Shown: positions 26,066 to 37,035 of the stretch, piece by piece
How positions within the stretch are numbered: position 1 is the stretch's first letter
How the letters are laid out: every line of letters starts with the position of its first letter
NCBI GenBank assembly: GCA_036274195.1
Contig: DASUGD010000400.1
Location: 1 to 64,000 of the forward strand
From: JAJKIV01 sp036274195
GTDB taxonomy: Bacteria; Gemmatimonadota; Gemmatimonadetes; Gemmatimonadales; Gemmatimonadaceae
Direction: 5' to 3'
Length of the DNA: 64,000 nucleotides
Made by a program: the position numbers and the translations under genes
Notes under the pieces: generated by a model
Told to the model about the DNA's origin: nothing
Database searches by the model: none
What the model saw: the letters and a program-made list of their open reading frames with translations, nothing else

Positions 26066-27793
26066 GTGCTGGCAGGGATGCGCCGGTTGCGCGCGACCAT
26101 CGCGGTGGTGGTGTGTACGTTCACCGCCGCATCGGTTGCCGCTTATCAGGTCTACAACGCGGTGTGCGCGCAGGAATCGGCGGCGCAGCGCGCGTTGCTG
26201 TCGCACGCGCGTTTTGCGGCGTGGACGTTTGCGCGCGAGGCCGATCAGGAGCTCGAGCGCGCAGCGCGCCGTGTGCTGGCGCCCACCGTCGCGCTCGCGG
26301 CGGACCCGGGCACGGAATCGGCGCCTTCGGTGCTCGTGGCGGAGGGTATCCGGGCAGCGCGCCGCTGTGCCTGCGTGGCGGTGCCGGACGTTCGCTTCAC
26401 GTTTGCGGTCGATCTCGCGCGCGGCGACGTGGTCGTCGGGGCGGTTGGGGATGAAATGCCCGAGACTCCGAGTGTCGAGGTCAAGCGCAGCGTGATTCGG
26501 ATGGTCCGAGAAGGTCTCACGGCCGGTGCGGTGACGGGAGACCCGGTGATTATTCGCCTGCCGAGCGACGGGACGATCGCGATCGCGTACATGCTCGCCG
26601 GGCCCACTGGTGTGCATCGGGGGGGTGGGGACCCGCACGCCGCGTACGGTTACGCCTTCGACGTGGCATCGGCGGGGCGGGCGGTATTCCCTGCAGTGCT
26701 GGCGTCTCGTGCGCTCCTTCCGCCTACCGGCACGGCCGCGTTGCCTGTGGACTCGGCGCTGACGCTTTCGGTCGCGGGTCCGGACGCGCGAGTGGTCTTC
26801 CGGTCGGCGGCACTGCGCGGGCTCCGCCCGGCCGCAACGTTAGGCATGACCGGCGCCTTCGACGGGTTCGCGGTGCGTGTGGCGATGCGCCCCGCGTTTG
26901 CGTCGCGCGTGGCCGTGGGCACGTGGACGTGGAACCGGTCCCAGCTCGTGCTCGGTCTCATTACGCTGAGTGCCGGGCTCGTGATCGTGTCGCTGCTGCA
27001 ACTGCGCCGTGAGCGGCAGCTCGCGCGGGTGAAGAGCGAGCTCGTATCGGGTGTGTCGCACGAGCTCCGGACGCCGCTCGCGCAGATCCGGATGTTCGCC
27101 GAGATGCTGCGCCTTGGCTGGGTGCGGAGCGACGACGAGCGACAGCGATCGGTCGCGATCATCGACCAGGAGGCCCGTCGGCTGGCGCATCTCGTCGAGA
27201 ACATCCTGCAGTTCTCCAGGGCGGAGCGGTCGGCGCCGCGCCTGTCGCTCGTGCGGTTGGAGTTGGCGGCACTCGTGGACGAGGTCGTGGACAGCTTCGC
27301 CCCGCTCGCGGGCTCGCGCGGCGTGACGGTGCGCACGACGCACTCGGGTCATGCCGTTGCGCTTGCCGACCGGGACGCATTGCGGCAGGTGCTGCTCAAT
27401 CTCCTGGACAATGCGGTGAAGTATGGCCCGGCGGGCCAGACGATCACGGCGGGAACGCGCGTGGACGGTGTCGGGCGCGTGCAACTCTGGGTGGACGATC
27501 AGGGCGCCGGGATTGCGGCGCGCGACAAGGCGCGGGTCTGGGAGCCATTCCGCCGGCTCGACCGCGCGGTGGAGGCAGGAATTTCGGGGAACGGGATCGG
27601 ACTGGCGGTCGTGCGCGAGCTGGTGGCTGCGCAGGGCGGGACGGTGGCGGTGCATGACGCCCCGGGCGGAGGCGCGAGCTTCGTGGTGACGCTGCAGGCT
27701 TCGGGGGAGGCGTCCCGGGGCAACGCCGGCGTCCAGCCTAACGAGTCCGCCGGCTTCGCCGAAGTGACACCGCGAGAACATTCGCTGTCATGA
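26066..27793 (+). CDS. Membrane sensor histidine kinase
   Basis: The 575-residue kinase has an N-terminal TM (ATIAVVVCTFTAASVAAY), an extracytoplasmic sensor of ~260 residues, a second TM (LVLGLITLSAGLVIVSLLQL), HisKA and HATPase. The H-box is GVSHELRTPLAQIRMFAEML; the ATPase boxes are NLLDNAVKYG, DDQGAGI and GNGIGLAVVREL. The sensor contains a CAC pair (RRCACVAVPDVRF) and no recognised ligand domain. It overlaps the OmpR-type regulator by 4 bp, forming a two-component pair. GTG 26066 opens the frame; ATG 26078 (MRRLRATI) is equally plausible, and neither has a well-spaced ribosome site. The closing residues (ASRGNAGVQPNESAGF) are low complexity. Confidence 0.92.
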   Translation: MLAGMRRLRATIAVVVCTFTAASVAAYQVYNAVCAQESAAQRALLSHARFAAWTFAREADQELERAARRVLAPTVALAADPGTESAPSVLVAEGIRAARRCACVAVPDVRFTFAVDLARGDVVVGAVGDEMPETPSVEVKRSVIRMVREGLTAGAVTGDPVIIRLPSDGTIAIAYMLAGPTGVHRGGGDPHAAYGYAFDVASAGRAVFPAVLASRALLPPTGTAALPVDSALTLSVAGPDARVVFRSAALRGLRPAATLGMTGAFDGFAVRVAMRPAFASRVAVGTWTWNRSQLVLGLITLSAGLVIVSLLQLRRERQLARVKSELVSGVSHELRTPLAQIRMFAEMLRLGWVRSDDERQRSVAIIDQEARRLAHLVENILQFSRAERSAPRLSLVRLELAALVDEVVDSFAPLAGSRGVTVRTTHSGHAVALADRDALRQVLLNLLDNAVKYGPAGQTITAGTRVDGVGRVQLWVDDQGAGIAARDKARVWEPFRRLDRAVEAGISGNGIGLAVVRELVAAQGGTVAVHDAPGGGASFVVTLQASGEASRGNAGVQPNESAGFAEVTPREHSLS

Positions 27794-28482
27794 AGCGGAT
27801 TCTGATCGTCGAGGACAACGCCGACCTGGCGTTCGGCCTTCGCAACAGTCTCGAGATCGCGTCGTACGAGGTGGTCGTGGCGAACGATGGCCCGTCGGGG
27901 CTGCGTGAGGCGCGCACCGTTTCGCCGGATCTCATCATTCTCGACCTCATGTTGCCGGGAATGGACGGCTACCGTGTGCTGCGCGCGGTTCGCGAGGGTG
28001 GATCGCAGGTGCCGGTGCTGATATTGACGGCGCGCGGCGAGGAAGCGGACAAGGTGACGGGGTTCCGACTTGGTGCCGATGACTACGTGACGAAGCCGTT
28101 CGGCGTCCTCGAACTGGTGGCGCGGGTGGAGGCGGTGCTTCGGCGCGCGTCGGCCGCGTCGGGTCCGAAGGCGCCGCCGGCCGACGCATCGCGGTTTGGG
28201 GACATCGAGATCCAGCCGGTGGCGCGCGTGGTGAGGAAGAACGGCAGGCCGGTCGAGCTGTCACCGAAGGAGTATGAGCTGCTGCTCGCGCTCGTGCAGC
28301 GTCCGGGACAGGTGATCTCGCGGGCGGAGCTGCTCAAGACGGTGTGGGGGTACCATGCGTCCGTAGTGAGCCGGACGATCGACACACACATCGCCGAGCT
28401 GCGGCGAAAGCTCGAGCCGAATCCTGCATCCCCGCGGCACATCACCACGGTCTGGAAGACCGGGTATCGGTTTTTGCCGTAG
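27790..28482 (+). CDS. OmpR/PhoB-family response regulator
   Basis: The 230-residue protein is a standard REC plus winged-helix regulator. REC has LIVEDNADLAFG, phospho-Asp in LIILDLMLPG, LTARGEEADK and VTKPFGVLEL. The winged helix (about 130-230) includes VELSPKEYELLLALVQRPG, LLKTVWGYH, SRTIDTHIAELRRKLE and HITTVWKTGYRF. It starts inside the end of the kinase gene (ATGA overlap), so it is the cognate regulator. It may control the downstream permease genes, about 260 bp away, but no binding site is evident. Confidence 0.95.
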   Translation: MKRILIVEDNADLAFGLRNSLEIASYEVVVANDGPSGLREARTVSPDLIILDLMLPGMDGYRVLRAVREGGSQVPVLILTARGEEADKVTGFRLGADDYVTKPFGVLELVARVEAVLRRASAASGPKAPPADASRFGDIEIQPVARVVRKNGRPVELSPKEYELLLALVQRPGQVISRAELLKTVWGYHASVVSRTIDTHIAELRRKLEPNPASPRHITTVWKTGYRFLP

Positions 28483-28563
28483 CGACTGCCGGGGACGGGC
28501 GACGGGCGACGGGCGACGGCCGGTAGCCGCTGGCTGCTCGTGCTGGCTGCTGACACGCGGCGA

Positions 28564-28579
28564 GTCCCGTAATCGGGAC
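28564..28579 (+). terminator. Short hairpin after the OmpR-type regulator gene
   Basis: GTCCCG and CGGGAC form a 6-bp stem with a TAAT loop, about 80 nt after the regulator stop. No T-run follows, so termination efficiency is uncertain. Confidence 0.35.
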
Positions 28580-28677
28580 GGTGGGTATCCCAGCGTTGGG
28601 AATTCCTGGGACGAGTCGACGATAGAGGCGAGCCCCTAACTCGCGTGGCTGCTAGCCGTTAGGCAGCGATCGCCCGA

Positions 28678-28693
28678 TGGCACCGGGTTCGCT
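28678..28693 (+). promoter_or_regulatory. Candidate sigma-54 (-24/-12) promoter for the ADOP permease operon
   Basis: The element is TGGCAC-N5-TCGCT. The invariant GG and GC dinucleotides are 10 nt apart, as in sigma-54 promoters, with one mismatch from the TTGCA half. It lies about 48 nt before the first permease ATG. An NtrC-type activator is encoded immediately after the two permeases, which supports the call. No upstream activator repeat was identified. Confidence 0.5.
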
Positions 28694-28740
28694 AAGCCTG
28701 CCTGCCGCGAACGAGTCCGATACCCTATTCCCGATTCCCG

Positions 28741-31160
<2,420 letters not shown>

Positions 31161-31161
<1 letters not shown>

Positions 31162-33560
31162 TGCTGCTCAACGACATTCGATTCGCGGTCCGCGCCCTCG
31201 CGCGCAGTCGCACGTTCACGATCACGGCGCTCGCGACGCTCGCGCTGGGGATCAGCGTGAACACCGCTATCTTCAGCGTCGTTGATTCCGTGCTGCTCAC
31301 GCCGCCGCCGTTCGACGCGCCGGAGCGGATCGTCACCATCGACAGCCAGAACAGGGCCCAGGGGCTGGACCTGGGCAGCGTTGCCTACCCGGACGTCCTG
31401 GATTGGCGTGCCAGCGCACGTGACTTCGACGAGATCGCGATCTACCGGAACACGACGTTCAACGTCACCGGCGACGATCGCGCCGAGCGGGCGATTGGCG
31501 CCCGGGTCTCGGCGAACTACTTCCGTGTGTTCGGCGTGAAGCCGCAGCTCGGCCGGATGTTCCTGCCCGAGGAGGAGACTGTGGGGCGGGACCGGGTAAT
31601 TGTGTTGAGCGACGCGTACTGGCGCCGCCGGTTCGGCGCGTCACCGACGATCGTTGGTCAGCAGCTGCTCATCAACGGCTGGCAGTACACGGTGGTTGGA
31701 GTGGCGCCCAAGGGATTCGCCTACCCGCCTAACGCCGAAGCGTGGTCGCCGTTCGCGCCGGACTCGCAGGCGATGCGTCGGGGGAGCCGGTTCGTTCGCG
31801 GGGTCGGGCGGCTGGCGGCAACGGCGACCGTCCCGCAGGGGATGACCGAGCTGAACGCGATCGCGAAGCGGCTCGAGCAGGAGTATCCAGGGTCGAATAC
31901 GGGTTGGCGTGTCACATCGCGCCCGATTCAAGAGGCAATTGCGGGCCGAGCGCCGGCGATCCTCTACACGTTCCTCGGCGCGGTGGGGTTCGTGCTCCTC
32001 ATTGCGTGCGCGAACGTCGCGAACCTGCTGCTCGCGCGCGCGTCGAGCCGCGCGCGGGAGGTTGCGGTGCGCAAGGCGCTCGGCGCGTCGAGCTGGGTGC
32101 TCACGCGTCAGCTGCTCACCGAGAGCATCGTGCTCGCCGTGGGCGGGGCGATGCTCGGCGTTCTGCTCTCATTGTGGGAAGTGCGGCTGCTCAAGTCCAT
32201 CGTGCCGATTCCGATTCCGCCCTGGCTCACGGTGAATGTGAGTGGGCGTGCGCTGGCGTTCACGGTCGTGCTCGCGGTAGTGACGGGCGTAATCGCCGGG
32301 ATCGCTCCGGCATTGAAACTGGCACGCGGCGGCGTGCGGGAGTCACTCGCGACGGGTGTGCGCGGCTCCGGCTCGATGCGACGCAGTCGGACGCAGCGAG
32401 GCCTGGTCGTGGCGGAAGTTGCGTTGGCGGTCGTGCTGCTCGCGGGGGCAGGACTGCTGCTCGCGAGCCTGTCCCGGCTGCAGTCGGTGTCGCCGGGCTT
32501 TTCGGCAGACGGGGTGCTCGTTGCGCGCCTAACGCTGGCCGGACCGCGGTACGAGGACAAGGCCGCGATGGTGCAGTTCTACGACAACGTGCTGAGCCGG
32601 ATGCGGGAGACACCGGGAGTGGACGCCGCCGGTGCCGCGGGTGCGTTGCCGCTCAGTGGATCCGCGAACACGTCGAACTTCCACATTCCGGGGCAGCCTG
32701 CGCCGCCCAACGGGCAGGACCCAACGTCGCGATGGGAGCGGGTGACGCCGGGGTATTTCCGTGCGCTGGGTATTCCGCTCAAGTCAGGGCGAGAGTTCGA
32801 TGACCGCGACAAGGCGGACGCACCGAAGGTAGTCATCGTGACGGAGTCGTGGGCTCGGATCTTTTTCCCTGGCGAGCGGAACGTGGTGGGCAAGCTCGTG
32901 GCGCAAGGTGGGTCGGAGGACGGGTCGCCGATCGTTGGCGTGGTGGGCGACGTGCGCGCCGACGGCCTCGACGAGCCTGTGCTGCCGACCATGTACTTGC
33001 CGTACGCGCAGGCCCCGGACGGCGGCATGACGGTGGTCGTGCGCTCGTCAGGCGATCCGGCGCTGATGACCGCCGTGGTGCGCGACGCGGTGCAGGCGGT
33101 GGATGCCACGATACCTGTGTACGACGTGTCGACGATGCACGAGCGGGTGTCGCGCTCCATCGTGGCGCAGCGACTCAGCGGGTCGATGATCGGTGTGTTC
33201 GCTCTCATGGCGCTCGTGCTCGCGACCGTCGGCGTGTACGGGCTCATCGCGTACTCGGTGGCGGAGCGACGGCACGAGATCGGGATTCGGCTCGCGCTCG
33301 GGGCGCAGGGGCAGGATGTGCGGCGGCTGGTGGTCGGTCAGGGATTGCGGCTGACGTTGACGGGTGTCGCGATCGGGCTTGTCGGCGCTGTTCTCGTCGG
33401 CCGGGGCATGCATTCCATGCTATATGGCATCACTCCCATTCATGCCCCCACGTTGATTGCCGTGTCGGCAATGCTGCTGTCGGTTGCAGTGCTCGCGAGC
33501 TGGATACCCGCCCGGCGCGCGGCAAGGACTGACCTGCTCGGAGCTCTCCGCGGGGAATAG
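31161..33560 (+). CDS. ADOP-family ABC transporter permease, second of pair
   Basis: The 799-residue protein parallels its upstream neighbour: an N-terminal helix (ATLALGISVNTAIFSVVDSV), a MacB periplasmic domain, FtsX core 1 (GFVLLIACANVANLLLARAS, then REVAVRKALGASSWVLTRQ), a second periplasmic domain, and FtsX core 2 (YGLIAYSVAERRHEIGIRLA). It closes with SWIPARRAARTDLLGALRG. The ATG overlaps the preceding TGA (TGATG), so the two are translationally coupled and may form a heterodimer. GGGAG lies just upstream. No ATP-binding motif is present. A perfect 38-bp palindrome begins 3 bp after the stop. Confidence 0.92.
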
Positions 33561-33562
33561 AG

Positions 33563-33600
33563 GATCAAAGGGGTCAGAGTCGACTCTGACCCCTTTGATC
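33563..33600. terminator. Perfect 38-bp palindrome (REP-like / bidirectional terminator)
   Basis: The left arm GATCAAAGGGGTCAGAGTC is exactly mirrored by GACTCTGACCCCTTTGATC with no loop. It follows the second ADOP permease and precedes the NtrC gene. In RNA it would form a very stable hairpin ending in U-containing sequence (CCCUUUGAUC), fitting a terminator. The GGGGTCAGAGTC arm also resembles REP-type palindromes mobilised by Y1 transposases, and the same 9-bp arm recurs at 57241-57302. Confidence 0.75.
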
Positions 33601-33628
33601 TCGCGAAGCCGGGCGTAAACTCTTGCCC

Positions 33629-34999
33629 ATGTCCCCCAACCAGCCCGCCGCGGCGCAGGTCCTCATCGCCGACGACCAGCCGGCCGTCCTCGATGCACTG
33701 CGGCTTCTGCTCAAGGAAGAAGGGTGGCGGATCGTGACGGCCGCGCGGCCCGTCGAGATTCTCAGGGCGGTCGAGTCGCACACGCTCGACGCGGTCGTGA
33801 TGGATCTCAACTACGCCCGCGACACGACGTCGGGGAAGGAAGGACTCGATGTCCTCGCGCGCCTGCGCGCGCTGGACGCCACGCTGCCGATCGTCGTCAT
33901 GACGGCGTACGGCAGCGTGCAGGGAGCCGTCGAGGCCATGCGGCGCGGCGCGGCGGACTACATCGAGAAGCCGTGGGACGACGAACGCCTCGTCACCATC
34001 CTCCGCACGCAGATCGAGCTTTCACGGGCACGGCGCGCGAACGAGCGGCTCGCCACCGAGAACAGGCGCCTCGCGCCTAACGTGCCGCCGCTGGTCGCGG
34101 GGTCGCGAGCGATGCAGCCCGTGCTCGACCTCATCGATCGCGTCGCGGCGTCGGACGCCAACGTGCTCATCACCGGCGAGCACGGGACGGGCAAGGAGGT
34201 CGTCGCCCAGCGTCTGCACGTCGCGTCGAACCGTGCGTCGCGGCCGCTCATCACCGTCAACGCTGGCGGCCTGTCCGAGGGCGTGGCAGAGAGCGAGCTC
34301 TTTGGACACGTCAAAGGTGCGTTCACCGACGCGAAGACCGACCGCGTCGGATGCTTCGAGCTCGCCGACGGCGGCACGCTGTTTCTCGATGAGATCGCGA
34401 ACATGGCGGGCAAGCTTCAGGCGAGGCTCCTGCGCGTTCTCCAGACCGGGGAATTCCAGCGTGTGGGTTCGTCGCGCACGCTGCGCGCGGACGTTCGCGT
34501 TCTCGCCGCGACGAACGCGGACATCAAGGCCGAGATCGCCGGCGGTCGCTTTCGCGAAGACCTGCTCTACCGCCTGAACACGGTGGAGATTCGGCTCCCG
34601 CCGCTGCGTGACCGACGCGACGACATCCCCCGGCTCGCCACACACTTCCTTGGTGAATACTCGGCGCGCTACCGCAAGACACTCCACGGGTTCGACGACG
34701 ACGCCACCGCGGCGATGCAGGCGCACGGCTGGCCGGGCAACGTCCGCGAGCTGCAGCACACCGTGGAGCGCGCGGTCCTCATGGCGCGCAGTCGTTACAT
34801 CACGAGCGACGATCTCGGTCTCCGCGCGAGCGCACCCGGAAGCGCAGCCGACCTTTCGGGCATGACGATGGATGACGCCGAGAAGTACATCATCCGGCAG
34901 GCGCTGGCCCGGCACGGAGGGAACGTCATTCAGGCGGCCGAGTCGTTAGGCATGAGCCGGAGCGCGCTGTACCGGCGCATACAGCAGCATGGACTCTGA
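33629..34999 (+). CDS. NtrC-type sigma-54-dependent response regulator
   Basis: The 456-residue activator has REC (about 10-125; phospho-Asp D59 in VVMDLN, Lys in IEKPWDD), an AAA+ sigma-54-interaction domain (about 150-385) and a Fis-type HTH (GGNVIQAAESLGMSRSALYR). Walker A is GEHGTGKE and Walker B is GGTLFLDE. The sigma-54-contact loop reads GAFTDA, not GAFTGA; this variant also occurs in other phyla's activators, but it affects a residue central to sigma-54 remodelling. The best target is the -24/-12-like element upstream of the ADOP pair. ATG 33629 is chosen over TTG 33623. An NtrY-like kinase frame follows directly. Confidence 0.93.
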   Translation: MSPNQPAAAQVLIADDQPAVLDALRLLLKEEGWRIVTAARPVEILRAVESHTLDAVVMDLNYARDTTSGKEGLDVLARLRALDATLPIVVMTAYGSVQGAVEAMRRGAADYIEKPWDDERLVTILRTQIELSRARRANERLATENRRLAPNVPPLVAGSRAMQPVLDLIDRVAASDANVLITGEHGTGKEVVAQRLHVASNRASRPLITVNAGGLSEGVAESELFGHVKGAFTDAKTDRVGCFELADGGTLFLDEIANMAGKLQARLLRVLQTGEFQRVGSSRTLRADVRVLAATNADIKAEIAGGRFREDLLYRLNTVEIRLPPLRDRRDDIPRLATHFLGEYSARYRKTLHGFDDDATAAMQAHGWPGNVRELQHTVERAVLMARSRYITSDDLGLRASAPGSAADLSGMTMDDAEKYIIRQALARHGGNVIQAAESLGMSRSALYRRIQQHGL

Positions 35000-35002
35000 G
35001 CT

Positions 35003-35050
35003 CGGGAGTCGGGACCAAGAACCGGGGACTGGGGACTGGGGACTCGGCGG
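35003..35050 (+). repeat. GGGGACT tandem repeat between the NtrC regulator and its kinase
   Basis: CGGGAGTCGGGACC is followed by three CGGGGACT/TGGGGACT units. Five G-tracts in 40 bp make it another G-quadruplex candidate. It stays in frame (no stop) between the regulator stop codon and the kinase. Confidence 0.6.
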
Positions 35051-35110
35051 CTTTCGGCATCGTCCCGGCCGCGGCTGCCTGTCGAGTCCCGCGTTCCGCT
35101 CATAGTCCTG

Positions 35111-36397
35111 GTGGGTGGACTGCCGGGCGTCATCATCTCGCTGGTATGGCTTTGGACCGGGGAGCACGGGATCGAGGTTCGGTGGACGCTGACGGTCGTC
35201 GTGGTCGGTGCGTGGCTGACAGCCGCGGCGGTCGCGCGCGAGCGCGTCATACGACCCATCCAGACGCTCTCGAATCTGCTGTCCGGTCTCCGCGAAGGAG
35301 ACTACTCCGTGCGTGGCGCCGGCGCCAACGAGGACGACGCCCTCGGTATCGCCATCACCGAGATCAACGCGTTAGGCAACACACTCCAGGCCCAGCGGCT
35401 CGGCGCGCTGGAGGCGACGGCGCTGCTCCGGACCGTGATCGCCGAGATCGACGCGGCGATCTTCGCGTTCGACGGTGATGGGAGGCTGCGGCTCGTGAAC
35501 CGTGAAGGCGAGCGACTGCTCGGCCAGCCGATCGAGCGACTCCTCGGCCGGGGCGCCGAGACGTTAGGTCTGGACGTGTACCTGCGTGAGGACGCGCCGC
35601 GCACGCTCGACCTGGCGCGCGACGGCCGGATGGCGCGGTGGGAGGTGCGGCGCCGCGAGTTCCGGCAGGATGGGCTCCCACATCAGCTGCTCGTGCTCAC
35701 CGACGTGAGTCACGTACTGAGAGAGGAAGAGCGGCTTGCGTGGCAGCGGATCGTCCGGGTGCTCAGCCACGAGATCAACAACTCGCTCGCTCCCATCAAG
35801 TCCATTGCGCGCAGCCTCCAGCGTGTACTCAAACGCGAGCCGCGCTCACCCGACTGGGAGCAGGAGGCACTCCACGGCCTCGACGTGATCGAGGGGCGAT
35901 CGGGATCCCTGAGCCGATTCCTGCAGGCGTATGCCCGTCTCGCTCAACTGCCGAAACCCGCGCTCCGGCCGGTCGATGTGGACGCGTGGGTGCGTAGCGT
36001 CGTCGCGCTCGAGGAGCGGATGCCGGTGGTCCTCTGTCCCGGTCCGCAGACAACCGTCCTCGCCGATCGCGACCAACTCGATCAGCTCCTCATCAATCTG
36101 GTGCGGAACGCCGTCGATGCGGTGGCCGACAGCGGCGGCGGCGTGCGTGTGTCGTGGGCGAGCGATGAGGCGTCGGTCGTCGTGTCGGTCGAGGATGAGG
36201 GGCCGGGCCTGGCCGACACGGCGAATCTCTTCGTACCGTTCTTCACGACCAAGCCGGAAGGCACGGGGATCGGTCTTGCGCTCAGCAGGCAGATCGCGGA
36301 AGCGCATGGGGGTACGCTCACGCTCGAGAACCGGGAGGACGGAACCGGCGCGCGGGCCCGGCTACGGCTTCCGCTTCGGCAGGACGCTCACGCCTAA
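35111..36397 (+). CDS. NtrY-like sensor histidine kinase (start uncertain)
   Basis: The protein has an N-terminal membrane region (VIISLVWLW, and VRWTLTVVVVGAWLTAAAVA), a HAMP segment (VIRPIQTLSNLLSGLREGDY), a PAS domain (about 110-215), a HisKA with LSHEINNSLAPIKSIARSL and a HATPase with NLVRNAVDAV, DEGPGL and GTGIGLALSRQIA. This NtrY-type core fits the NtrC regulator before it. GTG 35111 interrupts a hydrophobic stretch (VPLIVLVGGLPGVIISLVW) that begins upstream in the same frame. The true N-terminus is therefore further left, but no ATG, GTG or TTG exists between it and the regulator's TGA. CTG initiation, readthrough or a sequencing error are possible. The stop TAA lies inside a GCCTAACG octamer. 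Confidence 0.85.
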   Translation: MGGLPGVIISLVWLWTGEHGIEVRWTLTVVVVGAWLTAAAVARERVIRPIQTLSNLLSGLREGDYSVRGAGANEDDALGIAITEINALGNTLQAQRLGALEATALLRTVIAEIDAAIFAFDGDGRLRLVNREGERLLGQPIERLLGRGAETLGLDVYLREDAPRTLDLARDGRMARWEVRRREFRQDGLPHQLLVLTDVSHVLREEERLAWQRIVRVLSHEINNSLAPIKSIARSLQRVLKREPRSPDWEQEALHGLDVIEGRSGSLSRFLQAYARLAQLPKPALRPVDVDAWVRSVVALEERMPVVLCPGPQTTVLADRDQLDQLLINLVRNAVDAVADSGGGVRVSWASDEASVVVSVEDEGPGLADTANLFVPFFTTKPEGTGIGLALSRQIAEAHGGTLTLENREDGTGARARLRLPLRQDAHA

Positions 36398-36853
36398 CGC
36401 GGTCGGAACGGCGGGGAGCCAGCCGACATCGATCACGCCCCAGAGGCCGACGAGAATGGCTTCCGCGGCGTCGTGACGGAGCGACGTGGGGCGTGCGGCA
36501 TCGGACCATTCGACGACGCGTCGCGCGATTCCCTCGGCCATGCGCTTTGCCTGTTCGCCCGAGCGCTGATCGCGTGAAAGGAGGAACATTGCCCGCCACT
36601 CCTCCGCGCTCACGCGGCGCACGTGCGCCTTGTGCCGCTCGGCCGCCATGGCCCAATGCTCGGCGAGTGGGCCGCCACCTTCGAGCACGACGTAGGCCGG
36701 ATCGAACGCCTCGTGGAGCAGCGCCGGGATCGCTCGCTTCAGTCGTGCAGCCGCGCCGAAGTTGCGGGAGCGATACCAGATGAGGCGTCCGTCGTCACGG
36801 TAGACCGCGAGGCCGGTGCGTACGCCGACGTCGACAGCGAGGAGGGATGGCAA
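36362..36853 (-). CDS. RuvC-like RNase H-fold nuclease
   Basis: The 163-residue protein has the acidic layout of RuvC-like resolvases: LAVDVGVRTGLAVYRDDG (first Asp on strand 1), YVVLEGGGPLAEHW (Glu) and RHDAAEAILVGLWG (C-terminal Asp). These are the expected metal ligands of an RNase H-fold nuclease. Such small proteins are found in phages and scattered bacterial loci; a Holliday-junction or other branched-DNA role is inferred from the fold only. Its 3' end overlaps the convergent kinase gene by 36 bp, so both strands are coding there. The start is ATG 36853 without a clear ribosome site. Confidence 0.68.
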   Translation of the reverse strand: MPSLLAVDVGVRTGLAVYRDDGRLIWYRSRNFGAAARLKRAIPALLHEAFDPAYVVLEGGGPLAEHWAMAAERHKAHVRRVSAEEWRAMFLLSRDQRSGEQAKRMAEGIARRVVEWSDAARPTSLRHDAAEAILVGLWGVIDVGWLPAVPTALGVSVLPKRKP

Positions 36854-37035
36854 GCTCAGACCACCAGGGATGACTCAATCACGTGCGGGCTGGGTCTCTT
36901 ACCGCCCAGGTCGCAGAGACACAGAGGTCGCAGAGAAAGCACATCGAGAGGAGATCGTGCCGTGCGAAACAGGTGTGCGTCTGATTCCGGTTAGCGAACG
37001 GACGCCCGCACTTCGGGCAGCGCCTGAGTGACTCG
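36854..37035. repeat. Intergenic region with AGGTCGCAGAGA direct repeat
   Basis: At 36908-36936 two exact 12-bp copies of AGGTCGCAGAGA occur with a 17-nt period, separated by CACAG. The remainder of this 182-bp space upstream of the RuvC-like gene shows no gene. Confidence 0.5.

Larger units (their letters stand above)
28483..28740 (+). other. Intergenic region with tandem repeats, hairpin and candidate sigma-54 promoter
   Basis: The region starts with GGGCGAC repeats (28491-28522), then a GTCCCG-TAAT-CGGGAC hairpin (28564-28579) that may end the two-component operon. One of the few clearly intergenic CGTTAGGC octamers follows (28657-28664), then a -24/-12 promoter-like element (28678-28693) and ATTCCCG repeats just before the permease ATG. 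Confidence 0.6.

Noticed and set aside
32321..32345. TGGCACG sequence inside the second ADOP gene as a sigma-54 promoter
   Set aside because: The -12 half lacks the GC dinucleotide at the right spacing, and it is in the middle of a coding region.
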